The translations under genes and the position numbers were made by a program. Below the pieces are notes generated by a model that was given only the letters and a program-made list of their open reading frames with translations, had not been told where the DNA came from and did no database searches. Source: Thinopyrum elongatum (lineage: Eukaryota; Streptophyta; Magnoliopsida; Poales; Poaceae). From it: DNA of 64,000 nt. The stretch covers positions 257,045,757 to 257,109,756 of the forward strand of contig CM022298.1 in assembly GCA_011799875.1 (NCBI GenBank). Reading direction: 5' to 3'. Shown piece by piece: positions 43,728-55,227 of the stretch. How positions within the stretch are numbered: the stretch's first letter is position 1; every line of letters starts with the position of its first letter.

Positions 43728-45660
43728 GAAAGCGCGCTCGTTGCTTTCCTGCAGGCGAATGTCGACGTGTTTGCATGGCAACCGTCTGACATCCCTGGCG
43801 TTCCCAGGAAAGTAATTGAGCACCACCTTGCTGTCTGTCCTCATGCGCAGCCTGTCAAGCAAAGGGTGAAGAAACAGGCTTTGGAGCGGCAAGAATTCAT
43901 TGCCGAAGAAATTAAGAAGCTGGAGGCGGCAGGACTGGTCAAAGGAGTGCTTCATCCAACCTGGTTGGCCAATCCGGTTGTAGTGCGGAAAGCGAACGGG
44001 AAATGGAGGCTTTGTATCGATTATACAGATATCAATAAAGCTTGTCCAAAAGATCCTTTTCCCTTGCCGCGCATCGACCAGATTGTGGATGCCACCGCTG
44101 GTTGTGATCTCCTGTCCTTCCTTGATGCCTATTCAAGGTATCATCAGATTTTTATGGCAAAGGAAGATGAAGAGAAGACCGCCTTTATCACCCCATGTGG
44201 TACGTATTGTTTTATACGGATGCCTTTCGGGTTGAAAAGTGCTGGTTCAACATTTGCCAGAGCAATCCAGATTGGTTTTGAGCCACAACTCCATAGAAAT
44301 ATGGAGGCGTATATGGATGATATAGTGGTCAAAACTAAGGATAAAGCAACGCTCATTCAAGACTTAGAAGAAACATTTGCGAACTTGCGCAAGATCAACT
44401 TGAAGCTCAATCCTGAGAAGTGCGTGTTCGGTGTTCCTTCCGGCAAGCTCCTCGGATTCTTTGTATCTTGCCGGGGAATCGAAGCTAACCCCGACAAGAT
44501 CAGAGCCATTGAGCAAATTGAAGCGCCGAGACGCGTCAAGGATGTGCGTCGTCTTGCCAGCTGTGTTGCTGCTCTAAGCAGGTTTATTTCCAAATCTGTT
44601 GAGCGCGCCCTGTCCTTCTTCAAAATTTTGAAGAAGGCAGGTCCAATGAAATGGACCCCGGAAACGGAGGCGGCGCTGCAAGATTTGAAGAAATACCTTT
44701 CTTCTCCGCCGAGGCTAGTCGCACCTAAACCACAAGAACCGTTGCTGCTGTATCTGGCGGCGACTAATCAAGTGGTTAGTGATGCGCTGGTGGCGCAGAG
44801 GGAAGCTGATGAGGAGGCAACATCAGCGGCAGGACCACCAGATGATGTGGCAAGATCTTCCCCGGCAAGGGTTGATCCCGGCAAGACAGGATCTGCGCAA
44901 GAAGAGCCCGTGCAGAAGAAAAAGGTGGTGCAGCGCCCAGTTTATTTTGTTAGCTCCCTCTTACAAGGGGCTAGGTCAAGATATTCTGGTGTGCAGAAGT
45001 TGCTTTTCGGCCTCCTTATGGCCTCAAGAAAGCTGCGCCATTATTTTCAAGCACATGAGATCACCGTCGTCACTCGCTTTCCGTTGCAACAGATTTTGCA
45101 AAATCCGGAGGCAACCGGCAGGATCGTGGAGTGGGCGTTGGAGCTGTCCAGCTTTGGTCTTAAGTTTGAAAGTACTTCCACAATTTAGAGCAGGGCCTTG
45201 GTGGAGTTCATTGCAGAATGGACCCCGACGCCAGACGAAGAAGTTCAAGAAACAAGTTTCCCCGGCAAGGAAATCGATCAGCAATGGGTTATGTACTTTG
45301 ACGGGGCTTTTTCGCTGCAAGGCGCCGGTGCTGGTGTGCTGCTTGTCGCACCCACCGGAGAGCACCTCAAGTATGTAGTCCAAATGCATTTTCCCCGGGA
45401 GAGTTCAACCAACAACACTGCAGAGTACGAAGGTTTGCTTGCCGGTCTTAGGATCGCGGCAGACCTTGGTATCAAAAAGCTCATTATCAAAGGTGATTCG
45501 CAGCTTGTCGTCAGGCAGGTCAACAAGAACTATCAAAGTCCGTTGATGCAAGCCTACGTAGATGAAGTGAGGAAATTGGAAGAGCGCTTTGACGGTCTCC
45601 AAATGGAGCATGTCCCTCGTGCCGAGAACAGCGTGCTGCCCTCAAGTTGCCTGTGGAACC
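43728..45660 (+). pseudogene. RT-RNaseH portion of T2 pol
   Basis: Frame continues from gag-protease past the TAG. YMDD at 44310-44321 is intact, with WRLCIDYTDINKACPKD and RMPFGLKSAGSTF. One motif residue differs (DAYSRYHQ against DAYSGYHQ in T1). TAG at 45186-45188 (CAG in T1) interrupts before RNaseH, which has FDGAFSLQGAG and NNTAEYEGLLAGL. A 22-bp deletion after 45629 removes the codons for the last RNaseH Asp region and shifts the frame. Confidence 0.9.
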
Positions 45661-47151
45661 AGGAACTTTTGTGCTCCAATTGACTCGACCATCCGTGGCA
45701 CCATCAATGCGGCAAGAAAAGAGAAGAAAGTTGAACTCTGGCCAGTACTTCCCGACAGAGCTCCCCGGAGCCGCCGGCAAGGAAGTTGCCGGGATCGACG
45801 CGCTTGCCGGGGAACAACAGGCTCCGGCAGGGTCTCAGGCCCTTGCTGTCGAGACAAATGTTTCCCCGACGGATGAGATGCCTTTAGTCCTAGTTGTCGA
45901 GCCTAAGGCTCCAGCATGGGCGCAGCACATTGTCCATTTCCTTCAGACAGGTGAACTCCCTGAGGAACAAGAAGAAGCGGAGAGAGTAGCCCGTCGGTCT
46001 GTTATGTACAAGTTCGTCGATGACGTCCTGTACAGAAAGAGACCAAACGGCGTGAAATTGAAGTGCATTCCTCGGGAGGATGGACTAGAGCTGTTGGCAG
46101 AAATACATGGGGGCATGTGTGGCTCTCACATAGGGTCAAGAGCGCTTGCCGGGAAAGCATTCCGGCAAGGTTTCTTTTGGCCCACCGCCCTCCAGGATGC
46201 GACTGCACTAGTAACCAGGTGTGAAGCATGCCAGTTTCATTCGAAGAAATTACATCAGCCAGCTCAAGCTCTTCAAACAATCCCTCTCTCCTGGCCATTA
46301 TCGGTCTGGGGGCTCGACATACTGGGCCCCTTCCCCCGTGCTGCCGGGGGCTTTGAGTACTTGTACGTTGCTATAGACAAGTTCACAAAGTGGCCGGAGG
46401 TGGAAGCAGTGAGGAAGGTGACAGCGCAGTCGGCTGTCAAGTTCTTCAAAAAATTGTTTGCCGTTTCGGTGTGCCTGACAGGATCATCACCGACAACGGC
46501 ACGCAGTTCACAAGTCGCACCTTCATGCAGTACGTCCAAAACCTTGGCGGCAAGATTTGTTTTGCCTCTATTGCTCCCCCAAGAAGCAACGGCCAAGCGG
46601 AGAGGGCCAATGCTGAAGTGCTGCGCGGTCTTAGGACCAGAACTTTTGACAGGCTTAAAAAGTGCGGAAGACGCTAGATTGATGAGTTGCCGGCGGTTCT
46701 TTGGTCAATCAGAACGACACCAAATCGAGCCACCGGCCAGACGCCCTTTGCTCTAGTGTATGGAGCGGAAGCAGTTCTCCCCACGGAACTCATATACGGA
46801 TCTCCTCGAGTGCTCGCTTATGATGAGCTCGAGCAAGAGCAACTGCGGCAAGATAACGCTGTGCTCCTTGAGGAGAATCGTCTTCAGGCTGCTGTGCGAG
46901 CTGCACGCTACCAGCAAGCTTTGCGCCGCTATCATAGCCGCAAAGTTCATGCCCGAAGCCTTGAGGAAGGCGACCTTGTTCTTCGACGGATTCAGTCCGC
47001 CAAGAATTCAAACAAGTTGACGCCAAAGTGGGAAGGCCCTTATCGGGTAGTACGAGTCACCAGGCCTGGCGCTGTCCGCCTGGAGACCGAGGATGGCGTT
47101 CCAGTGAGTAATTCCTGGAATATCGAACATCTTCGCAAGTTCTATCCATAA
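45661..47151 (+). pseudogene. Integrase portion of T2 pol
   Basis: Linker and HHCC region read from 45647 (HGGMCGSH through CEACQFH), then GLDILGPF with the first catalytic Asp. A one-base deletion at about 46450 shifts the frame; ITDNGTQF and QAERANAE follow in the next frame. TAG at 46675-46677 (TGG in T1) interrupts before the C-terminal domain, which ends at TAA after KFYP. Inactive. Confidence 0.88.
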
Positions 47152-47156
47152 GGCGC

Positions 47157-47180
47157 GGTTGCCGGGGGCTCCCGGCAACC
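47157..47180 (+). other. Perfect hairpin just after the T2 pol stop
   Basis: Same 10-bp stem and GGCT loop as in T1 at 36501-36524. Confidence 0.7.
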
Positions 47181-47952
47181 ACCTTTTTGTACAAGTCTTG
47201 CCGGCAAGGCATGTGATCCTTTGTACAAAGCCAGGCGCAGACCCTGAGCACAGATGAATAAATTTAAGTGTTGTACATTTCGTTATTGATTCTCATGTTC
47301 ACATTCATATATGCATGTTTGTCTAAGATGTTGTATAACACCTGATCCCGATAAGTTCTAACGAACCGCCAAGGTTTCATCTCTTTATTTTCTCTTCTTT
47401 CTTTTTCTTAAAGACAGAAGGATTCCTCGCGTGCACATTTGTCGGGGGGGGAGGGAGACATGAATACCAGTTGGTGACGTTCGGAATCGTATGCTTGCCG
47501 GAGGAAGGACAAAGACAGAAAGCTAAGTCCTAAAAACTCAGAGCAAGTTTTTCTTTTATTACCAAGTTAGTTCCTTGGACGATTCCGACCCTTGTATGGA
47601 AAATCTGCACGCGAAGGAACCCTTGTTGTAATCAGTTGCGCCCTTATTTTGTTTCGAGTCCGCTCAACGATTTAAGTGGCTGCACTGAGAACGCCAAGGA
47701 GTCTTGCCGGTCGCTGCGCCTCCAGCAGGCTGCTGAAGTCCCGCACCCAGCGCTCGCGGCAAGTTGCGCGCCGGCAAGTTTTTCAGTAAGTGTAGGATGA
47801 ACTCCATACATAAAGGAATCAGACAAGGAAAGTAGCTAGCATGAGCCTAAACATAGTTAAATTATATTACATCCATGAGTTGCCGCAGTCCTAACTCGAG
47901 ACTTAACTGTCTTTTACATGAGATGATGGCGGCAAGAATAAAAGAGGAGCAC
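47181..47952. other. Non-coding interval of T2 between pol and the antisense gene
   Basis: Counterpart of 36525-37298 in T1. No coding frame; a plus-strand AATAAA is present near 47256. Convergent 3' ends of pol and antisense transcripts are expected here. Confidence 0.5.
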
Positions 47953-50900
47953 TCAATCCCTGCGCTGGCCTTCGATCCTTTTGATGGAGTCCACCTTCTC
48001 AAGGATTGGCGCGATGCACTTCTCGAGTGCCTCAACATTTGCATCCTTTGGCAGGTGGCCGAGTGCGCTGGAGAGATCGATGCCGGGATTGCTGTGCACC
48101 ACCTTGAGGAGCACCTTGCGAAGGACGGCCCGGCAAAGCCGGCGAGTCTCGTTCGCCAGTTGGGTCGCCCGGCTAGACTGGAGCGCCCTCAACGCGTTGA
48201 TGATGCTTTCAAAGAACATCGTCAATCTGGCGCTTGGGGATATTCTTTCCTCGGAAGAATATCTGAAGTTCGACAAGCCCATGGTTGACAATTCTGCGGT
48301 AAGCTTCTCCGCGGCAGCGATGAGACGACCAATCCAGATCTCCACTCCCTTCTCGTACTCGTTTTGGGCAGCAGCGGCGCTCTTGAGCAGGTTCCTCTCT
48401 CCTTGGAGATCCTTGAGTAGAGCCTTCTCGCGGGCCCTGCCGGCCTCGAGAGATTTCTGCAGCGTGGTCAGCTTCAGCTCCAAAACCGCAATATCATCAG
48501 CCGCAGAGGAGAGCTGCTTGGTCTTGTCGGACAGGGCGACTTGCATCTCCGCCAAGGAGTGGCGGGTTTTTTCCCTGTCCCCCTTGAGCGTCGAGAGCTC
48601 CTTGCCGTGCTCTTCGAGATCTGTTTCCAGCCTCTTCACTTTGTCGCTCAGCTTGTTCTTGGCGGCCTCTGCGACTTCGGCAGCATCGACGGCCTCCTTG
48701 AGCTTGCCGGCGTGACTTGCAGTTAGAGCTTCGAGCGCCTCCTAGTGCTTCTGCTCCAGCTCCTGGGTCCGCCGCGCGACAAGATTTTCAATGTCTTCAT
48801 CCTTGCTACGAAGCTTGGTGGCGAGCGCCTGTTCACGTGCGGTGAGATCTTCTTCGAAAGCGTCAAGAGCAACGTGGCGCCCCGTCAGGAGAGCATCTTC
48901 GGCAGCGATTCTTTGAACAGCTTCATCATGGGCCTTCTCCATGTCTGATTGCTTCAGGAGGACCTCATTCCATTGCTGGCTCACTTGTTCTCGACCGGCA
49001 ACCAGCTCTTGAAGGGCCTCGACGTGCCAGATTTGCATTTGTGCGACTCGCCTTTGAAAATCCGCTTCGGCTGCCTCGACAACTGCCATTCTGGAGTCCG
49101 CCTTCTCTTTTCGGGCACGATGGAGAGCCTGGAGTTTGCGAAAGTTTTCGCCCATGGCCTGAAGGAGCCGATCCTCTTCAGACTTGCCACTGCTAGCGCT
49201 GGGATCGTCGACGACTTCGAGCCCGGCAGCGGCAATAATTTCCTCGAAAATTTCGCCTTCGGCTGGTGCCTCGGTGCTTGCCGTCCCTGGCAAGTTGATG
49301 AATAGGTTTTCGCCAACCTTGAGATACTTGCTGGATGAGGGCTCGTTAGATGTTGATGGCTGGTCTTCAGAGGCCGCCTCACCAGTGACAGGGGGCTCTG
49401 TGGCCGATGCAGCGCCTGGCGCTCCTGCGGCAGGAATGTTGTCAGTATGGTCCTCAGCCTCCCTGTCGCCCTCTTCAGCAGGTTCTTCAGCGATTTCCTT
49501 TTGTGCTGTCTTGGCGGCCTCCCCGTCCAGAGCATCACCAACCCCGGCAACATCATCCTTGGTGGCCTCGCCGGCAGTGATCCTGTCCGCTTCGGCAGCA
49601 GCATCCCTGGCGGTCTCCTCGATGACGGCGTCGACGTCCATATGTTCCATCGCAGAGAACTCTGAAGGGAGAAGGAGGAGGTCAGAATAAGATCGAGTTT
49701 TTAGATTTTGAAGTGACCAAAGATAAAGAATAACTAGCACTCTGAGGCAATCGAGTACCTGCGTCGGGCTGTCGAGAGGTGGCTTCGCCTCTCCCGGCAA
49801 CTCCGGTTGCTGGGGGTGGGTTGCCGAAGTCCGTGCTTGTCGGCTCCTCCTCAATCCGGACAGGCTCGTCGGCAGGATCTCTTGCCGGAGATGTGCTTGT
49901 AGGCGGAACGGTCGATGAAGGAGGCACAATGGGGCAATTTTCTCCTTGTTGCCGCTCTTCTCCTGCAAACCCAAAGATATCAGCGACAAGAATGAAAGCC
50001 TCGGCACCAGCCAACAGAAAAAGGGACAATGAACTTACGCTGGGGGCTGCGTTGAGGACTAGGCTCCGGGCTCACAATGACGGTCTCTGGCACGCTAGTG
50101 GAGCCTGCCGGGGGCTCGTCGCCCATAGAAGTCCTTGGCCTCTTCGCCATTCTCTCCAGCAAGGTTTCTGTGTCACTGCAGAAACAATACAAGTAAGTCA
50201 GTAAGACTGATGCAGATTATAAGGTGGAAGTTGTGACAGGTACTCACTCTTCTTCCTCCCGCTCCGGACTGAAGCCGGAGATGTCGAAGTCGACCTCCGT
50301 TGCGATGTCTGAGCGGGGAGGCAGAGGAGGGGTCCTGGGCCGCTTGACTGTGGCGGGCGCCGGGGCAGCCTCTGGCACGGTTGTACGAGACCCTCCTGCC
50401 GCTCCGGCGGTGGTCGCTGGAGTGGGTCTCGCGCGCCGCACGGGCTGTTGACGAGCCCCCTGCCGCGGTCCGGTCTTGCCGGCCACTTTCTTGCCGGGGG
50501 ATTCGCCGCTCGATGTAGGCTGGCTTGCCGGGACGACCGATGCGGCTTTCCGAAGGACACGCTTTGTCTTCTTCGGGGGCGAGGGCTCTTCTCGCGTCTC
50601 CTCTTTGGCCGTGTCGTCGCCGGATCAGTTTTCAGCGACTGCGCCGCCTTCTTCCCCGGTAACCTTGCTCTCCTCGGCAGGTTTTGCCTCCACCACCACC
50701 TCTGCATCGCTGGCTTCCCACTCTGTGAAGACAATGCTGCCGGCCTCCGCGGCAAGATTCGCTTCCTCCACTCTGGTAGCGATGTATGCTACCTCCTGAT
50801 CTGTGGTGGCGCGAATAAGATCTGACTCTTGCCGGACAGGCTTCTCTGTTAGATTGTCGAAGAATTTCTGCGCTTCTTCCTCGCTTGGCTCGACCCAGGT

Positions 50901-51884
50901 CGGGTCAAGGCCGTGGGCATTGAACATCGGCAAGAAGGCAATGATCGACCCCAATGCAGAGTTGTTGCACAAGGGGACGATCCTTGCCGGCAGCCGGTGT
51001 TTGTCTTCGCGCTGGAATAACTTTTGGCGGAGAGCGCCAAGCTGCATAACAGTCAGGTTATTGTTCAGCCCAGGGCGCAGCCTCATGACATCTGCTGTGT
51101 TCTTATACTCCCAGGCTGGCCTCCCCCTATTCTGCAGAGGGGCGATGCAGCGGCGGAGGAAGTCGAAGCCGATCATCTCCATTGTCAGCCCGGCAGCCTT
51201 CAAGCGGAGGATCCTGGTAGTGGCGATTGTGAGCTTCTCGTCTTCTGCGGCGAGGTCGCCCCAATCCTTGCCGCGGACCACCTTCTGTCGCCGGGGATGA
51301 CAAAAAGGATGAGGATCTGCTTCCTGGATCCAACACCATTCGGCCCGCCACTCGTCCCACTTTTCGCGGTAAACTCCATCTGGGTATATCTCTTTGTTCC
51401 AGGCCCTTGGAATCCAAGCAATAGATCCAGAGAGAGCCTCCCCTTTTTGGATTCGAGGATAGAAATAGTGGCGGAAAAGAGCAGAATTGGGGATCACGCC
51501 AGCGAAATTTTCACAAAGATGGGCAAAGATCGACATGCAAAATACGGCGTTCGGCGTGAAATCAAGAAGGCGGAAGCCGTATGTATACATGATGTCGTTG
51601 AAGAAATCGGAAAAAGGTAAACAGAGCCCGCAATAAAAATATGCAGTGAAGAAGGGGTATCTGTCCGATCCGCCTTTGGAACTAGCACCTGGGATTACGC
51701 GTGTGGCGCGGTGAGCTTGCGTTCCCTTCGCCCACATGCATTGGTATCGTCCCTTCAATGTTTCGGCGTCGAGCGTCGGAGGGAAGACGACGAGCCTCTT
51801 CTGCATCTTCACCAGTTCGCTCTCCGGAACTTCAGCCTTCGCCTCCTTGTCCGTGCCCTTGCCTTTGCTGGCCTTGGGCGGCAT
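47953..51884 (-). pseudogene. T2 antisense gene: Transposase_28-like plus coiled coil, four exons
   Basis: Exons: 51884-50248, 50175-50039, 49962-49759, 49661-47953; joined length 3687 nt, 1229 codons. Introns of 72, 76 and 97 nt have GT-AG ends (GTGAGT with TTTCTGCAG, GTAAGT with TTTGCAG, and GTACTC with CCTTCAG). Exon 1 starts MPPKASKGKG and encodes a region (RYPFFTAYFYCGLCLPFSDF, FAHLCENFAGVIPNSALF, IAWIPRAWNKEIYP) that I recognise as the Pfam 'putative gypsy-type transposon' family, then an acidic and Pro/Arg-rich linker. Exons 2-3 are Ser/Pro-rich and acidic; exon 4 is acidic, then a long coiled coil and a short helical C-terminus. Stops at 50627-50625 and 48744-48742 make this copy a pseudogene. 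Molecular function unknown; it is not a DDE transposase that I can see. Confidence 0.8.
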
Positions 51885-52288
51885 GTCGACTGTGGAAATG
51901 GAAGCTGGAGGGCGGAACGAGCGCGGAAGCAGCGAGAAGAAGAGAAGGAAGGTTTCGCTCTGAGCTCGAGCAGAGGAAGGCGATGGCGATGGCCAGATTG
52001 GGAAGAAGAGGGGGGTGAATAGGTTTGCGCCTCCACGACTTCTCCTTTTTATGGGGAAAGAGCGGGGCCACCTTGTTTATCCCCCAATATGAATGCGCCT
52101 CTATGGGCGCGAAACAGTTTGCAGCCTTTTTGGCACACTTCCCACATCGCGCGCTCCGTGCGCGTCGAGGGGCACAGTAAATCAAGATCTTTACGAGCAG
52201 TTAATTCCCTGCCACGCGTGCCCATGCACTGTTTGGGCCTAGCCCAACAATGCCTCGCACTCGTGTGTGGCCCAGGCCCGGGGGCTCC
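51885..52288 (-). promoter_or_regulatory. Upstream region of the T2 antisense gene
   Basis: 404 bp between the antisense ATG and LTR C. A minus-strand CCATAAAAAGG at 52055-52044, about 160 bp before the ATG, is the best TATA candidate and is preserved in T1 near 55390. The purine-rich GGCCCGGGGGCTCC at the LTR edge (plus strand) is the polypurine tract. Confidence 0.5.
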
Positions 52289-53094
52289 TGTCGGTGTACT
52301 AAGTATTGGGCCACTAGTACCCCTTACTTGTGCACGGGCAGTTGTAGCCATCCTCGCGGCAAGGCTTGCCGGGATCAGCTCGAGGTCGATTCAAGTCATC
52401 AAGGAAATCATCAAGTCAAAGATCTGAGAATCAGCGAATAAGCAAAGCTGGAAATCGAAGGCCAGCCTCCCCGGCAAGATCCTTGCCGGGATGGCCCGTG
52501 GAGCCCGGCAAGCCTCGGCGCCTGGCGAGATTTTGCCACTATGCCACCGCTCCAGCATAGCGACACAGCCTGACATTCTGGGTCCTTCTCTGGATGCGTG
52601 GCAACGCGCCAGTGGAGGAGAACTTAAGTGGTGCTGATGGGATGGCCCCTTTTTCCATCCCCAAGAAAGTGAGGACACCTAAACGGACACCTCACGGTGC
52701 ATTAAATGCACTTGTCCTAATCCGTCAGGGGTTAGGTATGATACCCTGTAGCTACTTTACACCTCAATGTATGTACATTTTGCCACTGTGGAGACCCCTT
52801 TGAGCATATAAAAGGAGGCCCAAGGCAACTGCTACAGAGGAGGAGAACTTTTGGCCCATTCTGCATGCGTAGCTGCTCTCTGAACGTACTGTTCATTGCG
52901 AGCGCTCCTGAAGGCTGGGCTCAAGAACATCAATAAGAACACAAAGCAGGAGTAGGGTTTTACGCTGATCAGCAGCCCGAACCTGGGTAAAAAAAAACCC
53001 GCGTCGATCACCGGTTCTGCTCTTTGCGTATACCTCTCCCCCCGCCGAATCGTAAAGGGGTCCCTCGGGATCCCATAGGTGTCGTGCCCCGACA
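52289..53094 (+). repeat. LTR C of T2 (806 bp)
   Basis: Abuts the PPT and so is the LTR at the 3' end of the T2 internal domain. TATAAAA at 52807-52813. It carries several changes not found in B or D, many of them C-to-T or G-to-A. Confidence 0.92.
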
Positions 53095-53103
53095 TCTTGC
53101 TCC
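53095..53103. other. 9-nt remnant between two T2 LTRs
   Basis: TCTTGCTCC equals the first four bases of the internal domain (TCTT, right after LTR B) joined to its last five (GCTCC, right before LTR C). Confidence 0.85.
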
Positions 53104-53908
53104 TGTCGGTGTACTAAGTATTGGGCCACTAGTACCCCTTACTTGTGCACGGGCAGTTGTAGCCGTCCTCGCGGCAAGGCTTGCCGGGATCAGCTCGAGG
53201 TCGATTCAAGTCATCAAGGAAATCATCAAGTCAGAGATCTGAGAATCAGCGAATAAGCAAAGCTGGAAATCGAAGGCCAGCCTCCCCGGCAAGATCCTTG
53301 CCGGGATGGCCCGTGGAGCCCGGCAAGCCTCGGCGCCTGGCGATATTCTGCCACTATGCCACCGCTCCAGCATAGTGACAAAGCCTGACATTCTGGGTCC
53401 TTCTCTGGATGCGTGGCAACACGCCAGTGGAGGAGAACTTAAGTGGTGCTGATGGGATGGCCCCTTTTTCCATCCCCAAGAAAGTGAGGACACCTAAACG
53501 GACACCTCACGGTGCATTAAATGCGCTTGTCCTAATCCGTCAGGGGTTAGGTATGATACCCTGTAGCTACTTTACACCTCAATGTATGTACATTTTGCCA
53601 CTGTGGAGACCCCTTTGAGCATATAGAAGGAGGCCCAAGGCAACTGCTACAGAGGAGGAGAACTTCTGGCCCATTCTGCATGCGTAGCTGCTCTCTGAAC
53701 GTACTGTTCATTGCGAGCGCTCCTGAAGACTGGGCTCAAGAACATCAATAAGAACACAAAGCAGGAGTAGGGTTTTACGCTGATCAGCGGCCCGAACCTG
53801 GGTAAAAAACCCCCGCGTCGATCACCGGTTCTGCTCTTTGCGTATACCTCTCCCCCCGCCGAATCGTAAAGGGGTCCCTCGGGATCCCATAGGTGTCATG
53901 CCCCGACA
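53104..53908 (+). repeat. LTR D of T2 (805 bp)
   Basis: Third LTR, ending at the right TSD. It shares with B several bases that differ in C (for example GCCGTCCTCG early on). The TATA box is altered to TATAGAA at 53622-53628. Confidence 0.92.
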
Positions 53909-53913
53909 GTCTT
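53909..53913. repeat. Target site duplication GTCTT (right) of T2
   Basis: Partner of 39948-39952. Confidence 0.93.
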
Positions 53914-55227
53914 CTTCGGGGGCGAGGGCTCTTCTCGCGTCTCCTCTTCGGCCGTGTCAACGCCGGACGAGCTCTCAGCGGCTGCGCCGTCTTCTTCGCC
54001 GGCAACCTTGTCCTCCTCGGCAGGCTTTGCCTCTACTACCACCTCTGCGTCGCTGGCTTCCCACTCTGTGAAGCCAACGTTGCCGGCCTCCGCGGCAAGA
54101 TTTGCCTCCTCCACTCTGGTAGTAATATAAGCTACTTCCTGGTCAGTGGTGGCTCGGATAAAATCTGACTCTTGCCGGACAGGCTTCTCCGTCAAGTTGT
54201 CAAAGAACTTCTGCGCTTCTTCCTCGCTTGGCTCGACCCAGGTCGGGTCAAGGCCGTGGGCATTAAACATCGGCATGAAGGCAATGATTGACCCTAAGGC
54301 AGAATCGTTGCACAAGGGGACAATCCTTGCCGGCAGCCGGTGCTTGTCTTCGCGCTGGAATAATCTTTGACGAAGAGCGCCAAGCTACATAGCGGTCAGA
54401 TTGTTGTTCAGCCCGGGGCGCAGTCTCATGACATCTGCCGCGTTCTTGTACTCCTAGACTGGCCTTCCCCTGTTCTGTAGAGGGGCGATGCGGCGGCGGA
54501 GAAAGTCGAAGCCGATCATCTCCATCGTCAGCCCGGCAGCCTTCAAGCAAAGGATCCTGGTAGTGGTGATTGTGAGCCTCTCATCTTCCGCAGCGAGATC
54601 GCCCCAATCCTTGCCGTGGACCACCTTCTGTTGCCGGGGATGACAAAAAGGATGAGGATCTGCTTCCTGGATCCAGCACCATTCGGCCCGCCACTCGTCC
54701 CACTTTTCGCGGTAAACTCCCTCTGGGTATATCTCTTTGTTCCAAGCCCTTGGAATCCAGGCAATAGATCCAGAGAGAGCCTCTCCTTTTTGGATACGAG
54801 GGTAGAAATAATGGCGAAAAAGAGCAGAATTGGGGATCACGCCAGCGAAATTCTCACAAAGATGGGCAAAGATAGACATGCAAAGTACTGCATTCGACGT
54901 GAAATCAGGAAGGCGGAAGCCGTATGTGTACATGATGTCGTTGAAGAAATCAGAAAAGGGGGGACAGAGCCCGCAATAGAAATATGCAGTGAAGAAGGGG
55001 TATCTGTCCGATCCACCTTTGGAGCAAGCACCGGGGATTACGCATGTGGCAGGGTGAGCTTGCATTCCCTTTGCCCACATGCATTGGTATCGCCCATTCA
55101 AAGCTTCGGCATCGAGCGTCGGAGGGAAGACGACGAGCCTCTTCCGCATCTTCACCAGTTCGCTCTCCGGAACTTCGGCTTTCGCCTCCTTGTCCTTGCC
55201 CTTGCCTTTGCTGGCCTTGGGTGGCAT
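53914..55227 (-). pseudogene. T1 antisense gene, 5' part of exon 1 (Transposase_28-like)
   Basis: ATG at 55227 (MPPKASKGKGKDKEAK). The N-terminal domain is the same as in T2 (RYPFFTAYFYCGLCPPFSDF, PNSALFRHYFYPRIQKGEAL). In-frame TAG at 54456-54454 (TGG in T2) and at 54387-54385 (CAG in T2) disrupt it. The exon is cut by T2 at 53913. This 1314-nt piece plus 323 nt at 39952-39630 makes 1637 nt, exactly the length of T2 exon 1. Confidence 0.82.

Larger units (their letters stand above)
39953..53908 (+). mobile_element. T2: inner Tat/RIRE2-like element with three LTRs
   Basis: LTR B (39953-40745), internal domain, LTR C (52289-53094), a 9-nt spacer and LTR D (53104-53908), all between one pair of GTCTT repeats. 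Same family as T1 but the LTRs lack the 17-bp array. Without the extra LTR the element is about 13.1 kb. Few differences between its LTRs mean recent insertion, and it must postdate T1. Confidence 0.93.

Noticed and set aside
48742..50007. Single 421-codon minus-strand frame as an independent protein
   Set aside because: Its first 110 or so codons read through exon 3 in the wrong frame and intron 3; the conserved reading joins by splicing instead.
51024..51620. Plus-strand frame of about 198 codons over the T2 antisense exon 1
   Set aside because: Shadow of the minus-strand Transposase_28-like exon, which has the recognisable motifs.
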